A stretch of 64,000 nucleotides of DNA from Tipula vernalis. Its lineage: Eukaryota; Arthropoda; Insecta; Diptera; Tipulidae. The translations under genes and the position numbers were made by a program. A model generated the notes under the pieces. That model was not told the origin of the DNA, made no database searches, and worked only from the letters and a program-made list of their open reading frames with translations. Each line of letters opens with the position of its first letter. Position 1 is the first letter of the stretch. The DNA lies in the NCBI GenBank assembly GCA_958295665.1, contig OY282560.1, positions 39,722,590 to 39,786,589 on the forward strand, written 5' to 3'. This document shows positions 42,835-55,779 of this stretch, piece by piece.

Positions 42835-45565
42835 AATCTAATCGCTTAGATGCTCAATTTTGATCAGTTAGTCAATCAGGAACATTTCGCTTTTTATCTG
42901 ATTGGATATAGATGTCTAGAGTAGAACCATATCATGATCCCAATTTTTTCGAGGAAAATTATCTAACATTTGGCTGGTAATGCTTACAATGAACATTGGC
43001 AATAAAAATAGTTTATTGGACTAAAAATAATACTTTTGCTAAAACGTTGGCTGCAGCACCGGCCGTACCAGCGAAGTTATTTTTAATTTAGGCCACTTTG
43101 GTTTTAGACGTTAAAATTTGGTTGATGGTCCCTCCATCTTCTTTCAAGAGCCCCGGTTTTTATAAAAATATTTTCAAAATGATAATTTATAGAGACAAGA
43201 AATTCAAAGGACCAAATAGTCGTAAGGAATCAGATAATATTTGAAGTTTAAGTTGATTTTCCAATGGTAATACTAAAAACGCTAAAAACTTAGTGGATCA
43301 GATCAGTAAAGGTTTTAATAAAACAGAAATTTATTCGCTTCGGTTTATCCTATTTTTAAGTGAAGGCAGTCAATGCTTCAGGAGCCGCATAAGATTAACT
43401 CCCCACTGATGAACTTCTCACGACTTCCTTGCCGACTGAGCAGTGGGATAAATATAACTTAGTCCAAGTCTCCAGAGGAAATTGCTTTGGAACGATTGTA
43501 CCATTGCATCAATTTTAGACAACTTATAGTATATGTTCCGTGTGCAAGTAAGCTTTGTAAAAAAACCAGAAGCTGCTAAAACAAGGGTTTAAGAAATTAA
43601 AAAATGTGCAAATTCACATTGTGTCTGAATTTTAAGCTACTCGGACGTCGTGTAGTGAGCAACTTCACCTTGGGACAAGATTAGGAGAAGATTCTACGTA
43701 GTAGCATTCGATTTTGAATAACCAACAACATTTTTACATTTAAATCAATATTTTAGAGTGCTACCATTTAAATTTTAGAGATTTTATCGTAACCATATAT
43801 TTTCTGATCCCAATTCTGTAATTACTGACCATAGACAATTTAATGATTACCTCATTATAGGAAAACTTTTTGAACTTTTACCAATATTTTGATGAGTTGA
43901 GTACCATCAATTACAGACCAAATTCCCAAACTTTTTCACATTTTCAATTTATGGGAAATATTAATGTTAATGCGTAGATATACATATGTCAATTTGGTAA
44001 TAAAACGATAATACCAAAATAAAAAATTTCCGGTAAAATTTTTTTATTTTAAAACACCCACCTCCCCCTCCCCCAGACTCTGCATTCTTTTATTGATATA
44101 TTCAATCTTAAATATTGAAAAACGAATCGATTTTTGTTTTGTTTTGGTTTCAAACTGAATTTATAATAATTGGCACACAAACATTGTGCACATCAACTAC
44201 TCGTTTATACGGTTGTCGTCGATTGATATATGAACCAGATTAAATGTATAAATGTTTAATTAGCTTATCAATGTCAATTTTCAATTATATTGTTTCAACT
44301 AAATTAAAAATGCAATAACCAATTATTTATTGCCAATAAAAGCTTTTTGTTGAAATCAAAGTCGTATTGATTGACCGTTTTTTTTATATTGCCAACGAGG
44401 TATTTGTATGTTTGTATCAGGATTGGACAATAATATATCGCCAGCTAAATTCTGTTTTTACATCACAAATTAACAAAGTTAGTAAGCTCAATGGAGGAAT
44501 AGTGTTAACAAAGCTCTCCAAAATAGATTTATGAAATCTTTGAGGATATTGTCAGAGAGGTTGCTTAAGGCAGAGCAGAGGAAAATATTTATGCGAGCAG
44601 TAATACAACAGTTTAAACTATGGTCGGCTTGGTTCCGTACAAGCTCTGCAATCATATTTGCCATTTCGAAAATATACAGGAAAACATTTTGATACAATTG
44701 TTGGTTGAACTTCCAAACCTGAGAAATATTTTGAAACCGAAAAATACTTTTGAACTTTTGAATATAACAATGATGTTTTTGGAGAACTAGCGGTGATTTT
44801 ACCACAAAAAGCCTTATGTTTTAGGTATTGGATCTTGTTTGTGAAGCGATCTTACGACACTATAGATGGAATATGGCCAGCAACGAGGTTCACCAAAAAC
44901 AAAGCTTTTAGTGATGCATTTCAGAAACTGTTTGAGCTTTTGTATGAATACTACAAGTAAAAGTTACAAAGAACGTTCATACGCACGAACATATGTCATC
45001 ACGCGTTTTGTGAATTCATGTTTATATCCGGGACTTTCTATGAACGTGGGGCTAGCAAAATTACAATTTTTTCAGCCAGATTGACAACCCATTAAATATT
45101 GCGTATTATCATTTAAAGACAACCCATTAAACTATGCGTTCGCCAATTATGTAAATGTTTAATCGGTGGGGTTAAAGGATACCGGCTTTGGTTAAAGACA
45201 TCCCGCTGCTCAGTCGGAAGCAATATCGTCATGGGATTTGGCTGTGTCTAGAATAGGGCCTTCCTTATAGGAAATTCCTACAGGTTATTCCTAAAGGGAA
45301 TAAATAAAAGTCTAGCCGAAAAAGAATGCAAAGCAAAAGACAAAAATAAATCGGGGTTAAATAACATTCAAGAGGAAGAAGAGGTCCTCTTTCGCCACCC
45401 GAACCATCACCAGACGATAGCTATCTTCTATTAATGGTGGTATTAAGGAAGAACTTCACCGCTCATTGCTTTGGTGATAAATTCAAGTCTGAGGCTACAA
45501 AGGACACCAAGCAATAAATAAATCGGACCCTAAAAAACAACAAAGGGTAAGGAGAAGTTATCCAT
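42835..45565. other. Non-coding stretch, no gene recognised
   Basis: Short frames have no motifs. Two inverted relatives of one 18-bp motif occur: CCGACTGAGCAGTGGGAT near 43431 and ATCCCGCTGCTCAGTCGG near 45205. A CT-rich tract lies near 44060. Confidence 0.4.
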
Positions 45566-45572
45566 TGTCTTT

Positions 45573-45745
45573 CACCACCTGCAGCCTTATTCTGTAAAAA
45601 ATAAGATACTGTGTAAACGTGAAAACGGGTAAACTTTGTGATTTTTTACTAAAATTACATTAAATTGTTTTTCGATTCTCTTTTCGTTCACTGTTTATCA
45701 CGTGTAAACATTATCTTATTTTTTATAGAATAAGGCTGCTGGTGG
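45573..45745. repeat. Inverted repeat of MITE type
   Basis: CACCACCTGCAGCCTTATTC at 45573 pairs with GAATAAGGCTGCTGGTGG ending at 45745, and the pairing continues through TAAAAAATAAGATA and GTGTAAACGTGA for about 60 bp. The loop is about 50 bp. No clear TSD was found. Confidence 0.6.
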
Positions 45746-46047
45746 TCTGATTGACCTAGTGACCCCTCTTGATTATTATTATTTTTTTGCTTTGTGCCCT
45801 TTTTCGACCAGACACCCTTTAATTCTTTGCGCTTACGAAGGTCCTGATCCCGACACGGCAAAATCAGCCAGAGTATGTGACAAACTCTTAAAACTGTGCT
45901 CATCCAGTATCAAGTTAATCGATTTTAAACCGTCTCCCCCTTCTCCAAAAAATAAAAATCAGAAAAGTTGGCTGTTGAAGCAGGAAGTAAAAAAAAATGT
46001 TTTTGAGCTATTGGTAACAAAGGAGAACCTGTTGACCATAAATATCG

Positions 46048-47441
46048 TTATCGATTATGATCAGCAAATTTTTTATTTTCAATCGTACAAAAAATAATTT
46101 TCAAACGTTCGAATAAATAAACAGGTTCATTGGTTTTTCTGTCACCTTTTCGATGTACGCCTGTGGTCGCATGAATTAAACGAGCACGTCTCCTGAGACG
46201 GAATTTATTTAGGTAGCTAAACCAATGACCAGGTGAGGTGCATGCTTTACGGACGTGAAAAGCTTTTCGCAAGGTTCCCCTTATGAGAAGCGGCCTGCGA
46301 ATTACACTCGCAGAATCAGAATACATGCATATACGTAGACATTGCCTTAGCTAATTTAAAGTTTAAGGCTCATGTTAAAAATTGCGCTCCTGAAACGATC
46401 TAGAATTATTAGTAGTTGGTCGACTCCAGGATTTAGCCAATGCAGTGAACTACAAAGATTATCGCTTGTTGTCCACTTGCAACTCCGTCCAAGGAATTGT
46501 GATCATTTTCTTAGGTGCGAACTTCGTTTTCACGTACTACTGCTGCATATTCTCTTACGCAGACAAATATAAGTAACTCGTACCGCTCGATCTCGGGGTC
46601 GGAGGAATATCTTCTTTACTGACGAATGTTTTCATTAATTAATAAGACTTCGACTTAGTCATAATTCCTCATCAGCTTCGGCTTAATCTGCTGATCCAAA
46701 TTAACTCCGGTTCTCCCGATCTTCTTCAGTATTAACTTGCCCTGAACAATCAGTTCATGTGGATCAAACACTATCATCACCGTACTATTATAAAAGGTGT
46801 ATCACCATTCACTTCATATTAATGCAAAACCGAAGCGTGTCATCAATCATGCATCAGAACGCTCCGACGACTTTGGTGCTATTGTCGCTTCCGCCTAACG
46901 GTACTCTCGTTTTTTGACTGAATGGGGTTTAATAATTTCAACAGCCGCAGCGAATGGAAATACAACTGGCTTCCACATGGCTTCTTTTCTTTCGAAAATG
47001 CCGAGATAGTCATCAAATAGGGGCGATATTTAATTACTTCATATGCTCTTGGTTTTGTTCCCGAAATTTTTCTGCATTCAGGTTCCCCACATACTGGACC
47101 TGTAGAGGTCGAAGAGGATGCTTCAAAAGTCATTAAGTCGTATGGTTCGTATAGAGACTTCTACATGTAGACGATATCTTCACAAAGGACACGTTGTACG
47201 TCTTGGATGCCAATCTGGTGAAAGAATTGCCGTATGTCTCTACTGACGGCTTTCTTGTGTCCTCGAAGTTCCCGCGACATCCTACAACAGTTCCATCTTT
47301 TCCAGTTTTTTGACATTTATGTTCATTCTTCTTCAACGGACAACTTCTTTCGCCAACAATTTTTTTTTTAATCGACCATCTGTGTGGACATTGTAGGACA
47401 AGTTCAGAATCATGCCTCGTACCTGGTCCCGCTATTTGCAC
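46048..47441 (-). pseudogene. Unrecognised broken frames on the minus strand
   Basis: Three minus-strand frames follow one another (47441-47133, 47133-46879 and 46326-46048). They have a mixed, protein-like composition, with several Cys (for example GPVCGEPECRKISG), and GC content above the surroundings. I cannot assign a family. They may be a decayed transposon gene or chance. Confidence 0.25.
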
Positions 47442-47449
47442 CGTCCTCG

Positions 47450-49373
47450 CAAGTATTTTTCTTCTGCGTCGTAATGGGATTCTACCTGCTGTTCAGGAAG
47501 TTTCACACCTAGGCGAATAAACTTTTAACATACTCTTGCGAATTCTGATCGGCCATTTGTAATTATTTAGAACCCTATATAGTCTCCACCTAATACACAA
47601 AAATGTTGCTACTTTATCATCCCGCGCTTCAATACCTGTGTTTTGTGACACAGACAGCTAACAGTATTCCAAACCTATCAATATACGTGATTGTATTTCT
47701 ATAAGTTCTTGGAACTCGTATAAATTGGCGAAATGTTCGATACAGAATTTCAAGCACTCCTTCTAGAGCTAATTCGTTATATATGTGTTGCCGTAGTGTC
47801 TAGAAATATATATTTAGATGCCATTCGTGCTGCTTTTCCGTATAACACCGCCGTCACCATCTGGTTTATAATTTTGTACAACAGTGTATGTGGATTTGTT
47901 GTTGTTTCTTCCTGCTATTTGTAACAGTCGTGTTTAATCGTCTTCATCGCAAAATTTCTCGAATGAAATTTGTTTCTAAAAACTCAAAACTTAAATAAAA
48001 AGAATCTGCTACGTATAAATTCAGCTACTACATTTCTCGCAATCAAAATCGTTTACAATAAACAAGACGAAAGACGAGTTACAGCGGCGAAGATTAGAGT
48101 TGATATGAAAGAAACATTTTTTCATGATTGATACGAGTAACTTGTGACCAGGCATAATCATTTGGGAGTGTCTCATTTTGTACCAAATGGCACAAGGCAA
48201 TTATCTCGAATTAAACAATGCCCTTCGCCCCTTTTGGAAGGATTTCTTGGAATTATTATTCACAAGTCTGCCCAAAGAATTTGTATTGTTTATGGAATTT
48301 GAAGTTAGACACTAAATTATTTTAATACTGTCAATCGGCTCTGAATACCGCTACTGCTTTCCCCCGAACGTTGTTTTTTTTTTATTCATTTACGAATTAA
48401 CATTGTTCATCATTTTAAATCTCTCAGCTTGTTGGGACTCCTGTTTGAGATATTGCAAAATGATGTTTCGTTTAATGGAAAATTTTAAATTTGCTGGGAA
48501 TTTTCAGTTCTAGTTTTATTTTGGTTGCAGCTGTTCCTACTATTGCAGCAAATGTAACATTACCTAAAGATCTAGAATACTACTGATACAAGGGTTATAT
48601 GTATAGGTCTTTCTGAGAAAAATAAAGATGAACATTAAGTCGTTGATGTACATCTGAACATGCCATGAAAAACTTTGCTATACCTCTTCGTTGATCTTAT
48701 ATTTACTTTCCCTCTTGATTAAGCATCAAAACACTATTAGCATTGCCAAAACGATCTGCAAGACATCGATATAGTTCAGCTTATACCATCTGCATAAAAC
48801 TATAAGTCCGCTCCAATAAAAGTTTTCAATTTTTGATCAGTTTTGAAATGACGATTAAAAAATGACCTATAGGTTTCTCTCTAAATTGAATGTGGTTGTA
48901 AAACAGGATTTCATAAACAATATTTTACTCAAAAGTCTTCTCTCCAACTAAATTAAATACTTTATCCACTTGTGTTTGGCGTAACTCTGCAGATAGAAAG
49001 CAAAATATTTTAGGCCATCAGCATTTATCATCACAAATTCATTCCAGTTAAAAATTAATTTAGGCACCCACTTCACTTCCATTTAAGAAATAGTCTAAAT
49101 CTCTATCCTTTTTCTTAAAACTTTCGTATTCGCTTAGATAATCCGTCAACCCGTTTGGGCTGTACGATTCATTGGGGATATAAAGGCGATACAAAAAATG
49201 TATACCTTCACTTTAATTATGGAATATCTGTGAAATTAATGTTTTTTCAAAAATCACTAGATTTCGAGAATATGCCGTTCGTCAAATAGAACTAGTTCAC
49301 CTAATAAAATTATATGCGATGAGAAAATAAAAATTTCATGTAATTTAACCACTTCAAAAACTAACAACATATA
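47450..49373. other. Non-coding stretch, no gene recognised
   Basis: It contains only short frames and no repeat structure that I could define before the TA microsatellite. Confidence 0.4.
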
Positions 49374-49538
<165 letters not shown>

Positions 49539-49949
49539 CAGGGTGTCCGGGTTTGGGATGCTGATCCATCATGGGGTGATTACTTGGTTCATTCAGAGAA
49601 ACAAATCTTATGTGGAGGGGGGATCCATTTTTGATATCCTTTGAGATACAGGGTGTTTAAAAAATTTGGTTCAGAAAAAAAGTACACCCAAATATTAAAC
49701 TGTAACTTCCAAAATATTTATCGGAGAGCAACCAACTTAGTCTTATTTGGTTGGTAATCGTATAGGCTAATATTAAAGTTTAAGTGGTTATCTTGTATCT
49801 GCATCCGTTTGAGAGCTATGGTGATTTAAAGTAAAAAAAAATATTTGTTTTTTATAAAATCGAGTTTTTCTCAAAACAAATCGTTATAATTTTTTCTTTT
49901 GTTTATTCAATTTTAATTTGTCATGATCTCCTCTACAATCCCCCAATAC
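49539..49949 (+). repeat. Long left TIR
   Basis: It is the inverted counterpart of 51301-51709 with few differences. It contains a second GGGTGT motif at 49652, so an end-like sequence is repeated about 110 bp inside. Confidence 0.85.
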
Positions 49950-50211
49950 ATTACTTGTACCCACGTGCCATAGTTTTCTTCGTATTCCGTTTATTCTCAA
50001 TCTAATTAAGAGATGTTATAGTGTTAATATTTTACCAGTTTTATTTTGATCTGTAAAACAGTAGGCGATGATTATCAACTCATTTGTTTAAATGTTGAAA
50101 AAACAAAAACTAAATATTTTTAGATTCAGTCATTAGTTTCGAGATATTATCTAGTGTTGTATCAGTGATGTGAAACAAAATTTTAATTAATTTAATAAAA
50201 TTAATATTATA

Positions 50212-51281
50212 ATGGCACAGTTCTCAGGTGAGGAGTACATTGATATCCATTTTGTTTACGGATTTTGTGATGGTAATGCAGCACGAGCTCGCAATGAATA
50301 TTAACTCAGATTTCCAACACGTTGCATTCCTGATGCAAGAGTATTTATAAATATTCATAGGAGACTGCCAAATATCGTAACAAGATCGAATACCCGGGCG
50401 GAGCCCCATTTAGTCTCACCAAACCATTTGGATGTCGACGAAGGTATAATCCGTAATGTAACAGCAAATCCTTCTATTACCATAAGGAGGCTCGCTTTAC
50501 AATTAAACGTCTCTCGCTATCGAATTCATCAAGTATTACACAAAGAGAATCTTCATCCATACCATACAACACCCGTTCAACAACTATTACCGATAGACCG
50601 CACTACAAGATTGGAGTTTTGTAATTTGTTGATGGAAATGAATTTGGACAATGCAAATTTTGTGAAACGTATCCTATGGACGGATGAATCTCAATTCACA
50701 AGAGATGGCATAACAAACTTTCACAATCTACACACGTGGGCTGCTGAAAATCCTCATTCGAAAAAACAAATATCATTTCAGCACCGATTCAGTGTAAACG
50801 TATTGGCTGGTGTAATTGGCGATAAATTAATTGGACCATTCATATTACCACCCAGATTAAATGGTGAACGTTATTTACAATTTTTACAAAACGATTTGCC
50901 ACTCCTTTTTGATGATGTTCCCATTTTAAGTAGATTCTCGCATACATACCAACATGATGGTGCACCTTGTCACTACCATAATAATGTTAGGAATTTTTTT
51001 AACGAAAATTATCCAAATAATTGGATTGGAAGAAATGGTCCAATTCATTGGCCTGCAAGATCCCCGATCTTACGGTATTGGATTTTTATGTATGGGGAAG
51101 GATGAAAGCGCTTGTATACTCCAAAGAAATTGAAACAAAAGAAGAACTTATACAACGAATACACACAGCAGCACAACAGATAAGGGAAGAATTATCAAGA
51201 ATTGAAATAATCAAAGGCATACTTAAACGAATATTAGCATGTATTCAATCACAAGGAGAACATTTTGAGCACCTTTTATAA
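50212..51281 (+). pseudogene. Tc1/mariner-superfamily transposase with one stop and one frameshift
   Basis: The ATG at 50212 begins a frame with IHFVYGFCDGNAARARNEY, broken by TAA at 50302-50304. The same frame then runs to about 51060: a helix-turn-helix region (SITIRRLALQLNVSRYRIHQ, about 50473), RILWTDESQFTRDGITNF with the first catalytic Asp (about 50671), and YQHDGAPCHYHNNVRNFF with the second. A one-base loss near 51063 shifts the frame in RSPDLT, which holds the third Asp; the rest reads to a TAA at 51279-51281 (LDFYVWGRMKALVY, HFEHLL). There are 36 residues between the second and third Asp. Total length about 355 residues fits the superfamily. Two lesions only, so it is recently dead. 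Confidence 0.85.
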
Positions 51282-51300
51282 CTCCTCGACCCAAACTTTG

Positions 51301-51706
51301 TATTGAGGGATTGTAGAGGAGATCATGACAAATTAAAATTGAATAAACAAAAGAAAAAATTATAAAGATTTGTTTTGAGAAAAACTCGATTTTATAAAAA
51401 CAAAATTTTTTTTTTTACTTTAAATCACCATAGCTCTCAAACGGATGCAGATACAAGATAACCACATAAACCTTAAATAATAGCCTATACGATTACCAAC
51501 CAAATAAGACTAAGTTGGTTGCTCTCCGATAAATATTTTGGAAGTTACAGTTTAATATTTGGGTGTACTTTTTTTCTGAACCAAATTTTTTAAACACCCT
51601 ATCTACAAGGATATCAAAAATGAATCCCCCCTCCACATACGATTTGTTTCTCAGAATGAACCAAGGAATCACCCCATGACGGATCAGCATCCCAAACCCG
51701 GACACC

Positions 51707-51709
<3 letters not shown>
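51301..51709 (-). repeat. Long right TIR
   Basis: It is the inverted counterpart of 49539-49949 and ends in GGACACCCTG at 51709, next to the resumed TA microsatellite. Confidence 0.85.
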
Positions 51710-51749
<40 letters not shown>

Positions 51750-51750
<1 letters not shown>

Positions 51751-53150
51751 TCCTCTCTTTCTTCGTATAGATACTAATACGTTTATTTAGCTAGCTATTT
51801 GATTTGTTTATTTACTTTGTTATTTATTTATTTATATTGTTTGTTTTAAAACTAACTAAGTATGTGGGGTTCCCGTATTATGTAGTATGTGGAAAATCAA
51901 TTAAATTATTATTTTTAAAGAGGACAACATTGGGATAAAACAAAAAAGCAAAAACAAAAATATTTTATCAGTTTTTGTTGTATAATGTCTTTAATAATGT
52001 TACAATAGTTGATAGAAAATCATTTGGTTTGCGGTTGTACATGGATTAAAAGGATATGAAGAAAATTTGTATACAGTGTGGGGTTAAAAATTAATTAAAA
52101 ATCTTTGAATATTAGGGGTGTGTATGCAGTAATCAATGTAGAAAATTGAAAAAATACGAAAAACAAACGATCGTGTTATATAAATACATAATTTAGTTAA
52201 TTTAAATGAAACATGAATTTAATCGGTTTTGATAAGATTTTAATTAATTTACCGGGAAATTTTATTATTTTGTGTTGTTACTGTCTAAAATATGCCAAGT
52301 GTAATTCGTGCAAGAAAATATACAAAATGTTTTGCCTTTGGTGTTTTTTTTTTTTTAATTTTTTCAGCTTTAATGATAATACAAGGATTCTAAATCTATA
52401 TTATGTTTGTATATACATACATACATATGTACTACATTATCTGTTTTGTTTTCTTTATTTAAGTTAATAAAAGCTTTTAGTCTTTATTGAGACATAGGCA
52501 GGCGGCTATGTTAAAATAGTAATCTTTTAAGTCACCAGTTTATAGGGGTTTTATTGTTTCATTTCGAAATGTATTCCTAAATATCATATAGCAACTTCTC
52601 TACAGTTAGTTATTTTTAATTTATTTTGTATCTCTACGGCCATTATTTTTGAATAAGCTTAAATGATAATAAAGTTCAACTGAGGTTCATGAACGTTTTT
52701 TCGAATTCTTCGAGTGGCTTAAAATAATATTTGCAAATTTGGCTCAGTTTTTGTAAATTTTGTGATTAATAATTATTTGTTCTCGAAGTTATTTCGAAAG
52801 CCTTGAAACAAGTTATTGCGGTGCTCTGTACTTGAAATAATAAATACAAATATTAGAAAGCTAATGAATAAAAGAAAAATATTCCAGATTTAATAATGAG
52901 ACTAAGAATGAAAATATAATAAGTACTGTTGCCACTAATTCCATACCGGTTTGTTCAGGTTGATTTCACAAAAAAAAAAAAAAAAAACGTCAGCGTGCCT
53001 ACAACTAGGGGCACCACTGTAAGAGAATCCCTTTATGCTAGAGTTTCATTGGTTGGTGCAACTTTGGAAATGAAACGTGGTGTCGCCAACATCTAGCAGA
53101 AAAGGATTCACTTACAAAAATAAAAAACTAATTAAGTCAATTAAATTCGA
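51750..53150. other. AT-rich stretch without a recognisable gene
   Basis: It holds a CATACATACATA microsatellite (about 52413) and an A19 run near 52972. A short less AT-rich patch (52990-53110) contains GGCACCACTG and GGTGTCGCC but no gene. Confidence 0.45.
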
Positions 53151-53159
53151 ACTACAAAA

Positions 53160-54771
53160 TAAATTTCTAAAGTAACTTATAGAAACTGATAAAGCAAGAT
53201 TTGGAAAATTTAAGGTTCAACTTGCTGAGCCAACCAGCGATTTTCTTGCGATCAGATTCCATCTAATCTTTAAGTTCAGTATAGTTGTTACAGCCTTAAG
53301 TAAAGCTATATCGTCAGTAAACAATTGATGTTTACCGAATAAGTTTAAAGTAAAAATGTCATCAATACAAATTCAAGTAGTCGCCTTATGTCCCTTTAAA
53401 TATCCAAAAATGCTTCCAAATAACGTCAATGTGGCTGACACAGAACTTTTAGCTTTACAAAATCCATACTGATGTTTATGTAAAATTTTATAAGTATCTA
53501 AGTGATCTACTATTGGTAATAATATTGGTGTTACTCTAGCAATTTATCATTGAGGCTGGAAAATGTTTTTGTCAATCCATTTGTTAATAATTTTAGTTAA
53601 CAATGGTATAGTTATATTACTTAATTTTGTTATGTGCACTGATTGAATCATACCCAGATGATGTATTAAATTCTAACTTACTAATTATGCTTCCAATTTC
53701 TTCTTTATTAGTATAGGATAATGATTCTAAATTGCTAGGATAGTCCTTGGTAAGTTCAGTACTATTGAGGTGTTTTTTTTTGGAAAGCATTGTTTTTCAA
53801 ATTGCCGGGTGTAGTATAATTTTTGTGTAATCGGGAAGCAGCCTTTGCTGCTTTTAAGGATCTCGGAAAAAAAAATTTATTGGGATATTTCTTATATAGT
53901 TTGTAAAATTTATCTCTGGAGTAAGCCAACTTCTTTAGCTAGCTGTTGAACCAAGGTTTACGGTAAGAACTAGTTTTAATTTTGACAGTAGTACGTTCTG
54001 TAAATGTAGCAACGGAATGTCTAAAAGTATCATAAAATGACTCAAGGTCATCGTCATATATAGGTTTGGATTCTCGAGAATGAATTTAATTATTTTATAA
54101 TTATCAATAATTATTTTGGTGTATGTAAAATTTTTATATTCTTTTGATAGCACGAGCTTTATAAAAAGGTATTTATGGTCACTTAGGTCAGTATCACCTT
54201 AGAGAATATGGAAACAATTTTTAAAACTAGACAACTCGTAATCAATAATGGTATTGCAGTCACCTTGATTTGCGGGTTGCAAAGGTTTTTGATAACTTAT
54301 TAATCATAGTCAAGTCATTCATCTGTAATATAGAGTTATAATTGGATAAATTCGGATCGGATTCATCCAATAGATTATGTTAAAGTCTCAAACCACAATT
54401 ACATTTTTGTATCTATCTGCTATTTTATCCAAAATATGTGTGTTGGGTGCTTTGTAAACGCAAATTAAGTTTAGATTTAGTTGCTTTAAATAGATAACGA
54501 GAAATTCGTTCTTTAAAGTTGTTTCTTTATGGAGAAGTTGGAATTCAATAGTTGAATGGACAAAAACAGAAATTCCTCCACCATCTCTTTTATTTCTGGT
54601 ATTATGAAATGAACTATACTGTGGAAGATTATAAAATTTCGTTTCCAAATCGTAAAAGAAGGTTTCTGTTAAAATTACGATATCAGTTTGTTGTTGTTGT
54701 GAATATAATCGATGCTGTAATTGAATAAGCTTATTTTTGATCCGATTCATGTTAATACAGATCAAATTCAA
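53160..54771 (-). pseudogene. Jockey-like LINE ORF2 (endonuclease and start of reverse transcriptase)
   Basis: The minus frame starts at 54771 with MNLICINMNRIKNKLIQLQH, then TDIVILTETFFYDLE (catalytic Glu) and GGGISVFVHS. After 54388 the reading changes frame, with a readable VIVGDFN-like segment missing its Gly. Further down are WFNS (about 53945), FNTSSGYDSISVHITKLS (about 53670) and a reverse transcriptase finger block PLLTKIINKWIDKN. It ends around 53160 before the catalytic palm, so it is 3' truncated in this copy. ORF1 lies upstream at 55060-55682. Confidence 0.7.
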
Positions 54772-55059
54772 TGATAAAAGATGTTTGGTTTTCCGGCTAA
54801 AATTTTCTAGAGTAGAAAGTGCTTATTTTCTTTAGAACTGTCCACCATAACCTACTATTTATTGTACGGTGAATTAACAAATAAATATTAAACAACAAGC
54901 ATAAAAAATTTCGTTTAGATCTTACTTCGTTAGATCTTTTTCATTCCTGTTGGGAAATTTAGGTTTTAAGCATTAAGTAAATCTTATTATTATTGATAGG
55001 CTAAATACAGTTTCCTGTGAAGTTAATAGAACAAAATAAAAAATGAATTTAAGAGCTGT

Positions 55060-55686
55060 TACTTATTTACCGAGTTTATTTACGTCACTCGTCGATCTGA
55101 TAATTGATGGTTTCGCAGATGCATCACTAATTTTAGCGTGTACACTGTTATACCGAAACCAGCAATAACTAGTTTTATATTTCTTCCTTAATTCCAATAA
55201 TTTTTTTTTTTGTATTTAATTGAATACCTGCGACAGCCTGTTGAATTGAGGATACAGTTGTTTAAACGACTTCTCTTTAAATCTCACAGTAATTTGTTGC
55301 ATAGCACCATTTCTAGTCCTGTTCAGCCATATCAAATTTATAAGTATAATTTATTTTCCGTATTATTTCTGCCTGATCGGTGATAGTACTTGGAGTCACA
55401 GAAATTAAGATGTCTCTCTCAGAATGTTTCTGTTTCATGTAGTTTATTTCACCAGAAAGACTTTCCACTTGTGAATTGGTCTGCGGTCATTTCTTTTTCT
55501 AACGATTCTACTCTTGTTTTGGTAATCCCAACATCATCTTTTATAGCCACGAGATCTGATTCTAGCTGTTTTTTGATATCATCTGAGCATATTTTTAGCT
55601 CATCATGTTTTATGCTTTGGAATTCCATTAGTTTAGCAATGGCCAACATAAGATCAGAATTTGTCGGATTTGATTTTGCCAAAATA
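55060..55686 (-). pseudogene. Jockey-like LINE ORF1, coiled-coil and C-terminal parts
   Basis: The minus frame 55682-55449 is a helical, coiled-coil-like segment (LEFQ/MEFQ heptads: LMLAIAKLMEFQSIKHDELK). ILISVTPSTITDQAEIIRKI follows near 55400, and a C-terminal motif SDASAKPSIIRSTSDVNKLG is near 55090, as in the ORF1 family of this LINE group. Frame breaks and a deletion in the RRM-like middle are present. The sequence is cut at 55686 by a mariner, and the 5' side continues at 61487. Confidence 0.6.
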
Positions 55687-55779
55687 TTGGGTGTACAAAT
55701 AAATTTTCGACCTTTTTTACTGAAATAAAAGACATTATTTTGTGTAGAAAATGAAAGAATGTTTTATTCATAGTATGCT

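Larger units (their letters stand above)
49539..51709 (+). mobile_element. Nearly complete Tc1/mariner-superfamily transposon with about 410-bp TIRs
   Basis: The left end CAGGGTGTCCGGGTTTGGGA (49539) and its complement at 51709 open inverted repeats that extend to about 49949 and 51301. They are nearly identical throughout. TA lies on each side, as expected for this superfamily, though the flanks are a TA microsatellite so the exact TSD is not provable. One transposase gene occupies the middle. The high arm identity points to a fairly recent insertion. TIRs this long are unusual compared with the 20-30 bp of classical mariners. Confidence 0.9.

Noticed and set aside
47733..47924. 63-codon frame with hydrophobic residues
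   Set aside because: No family motif; hydrophobic composition is expected from AT-rich sequence.
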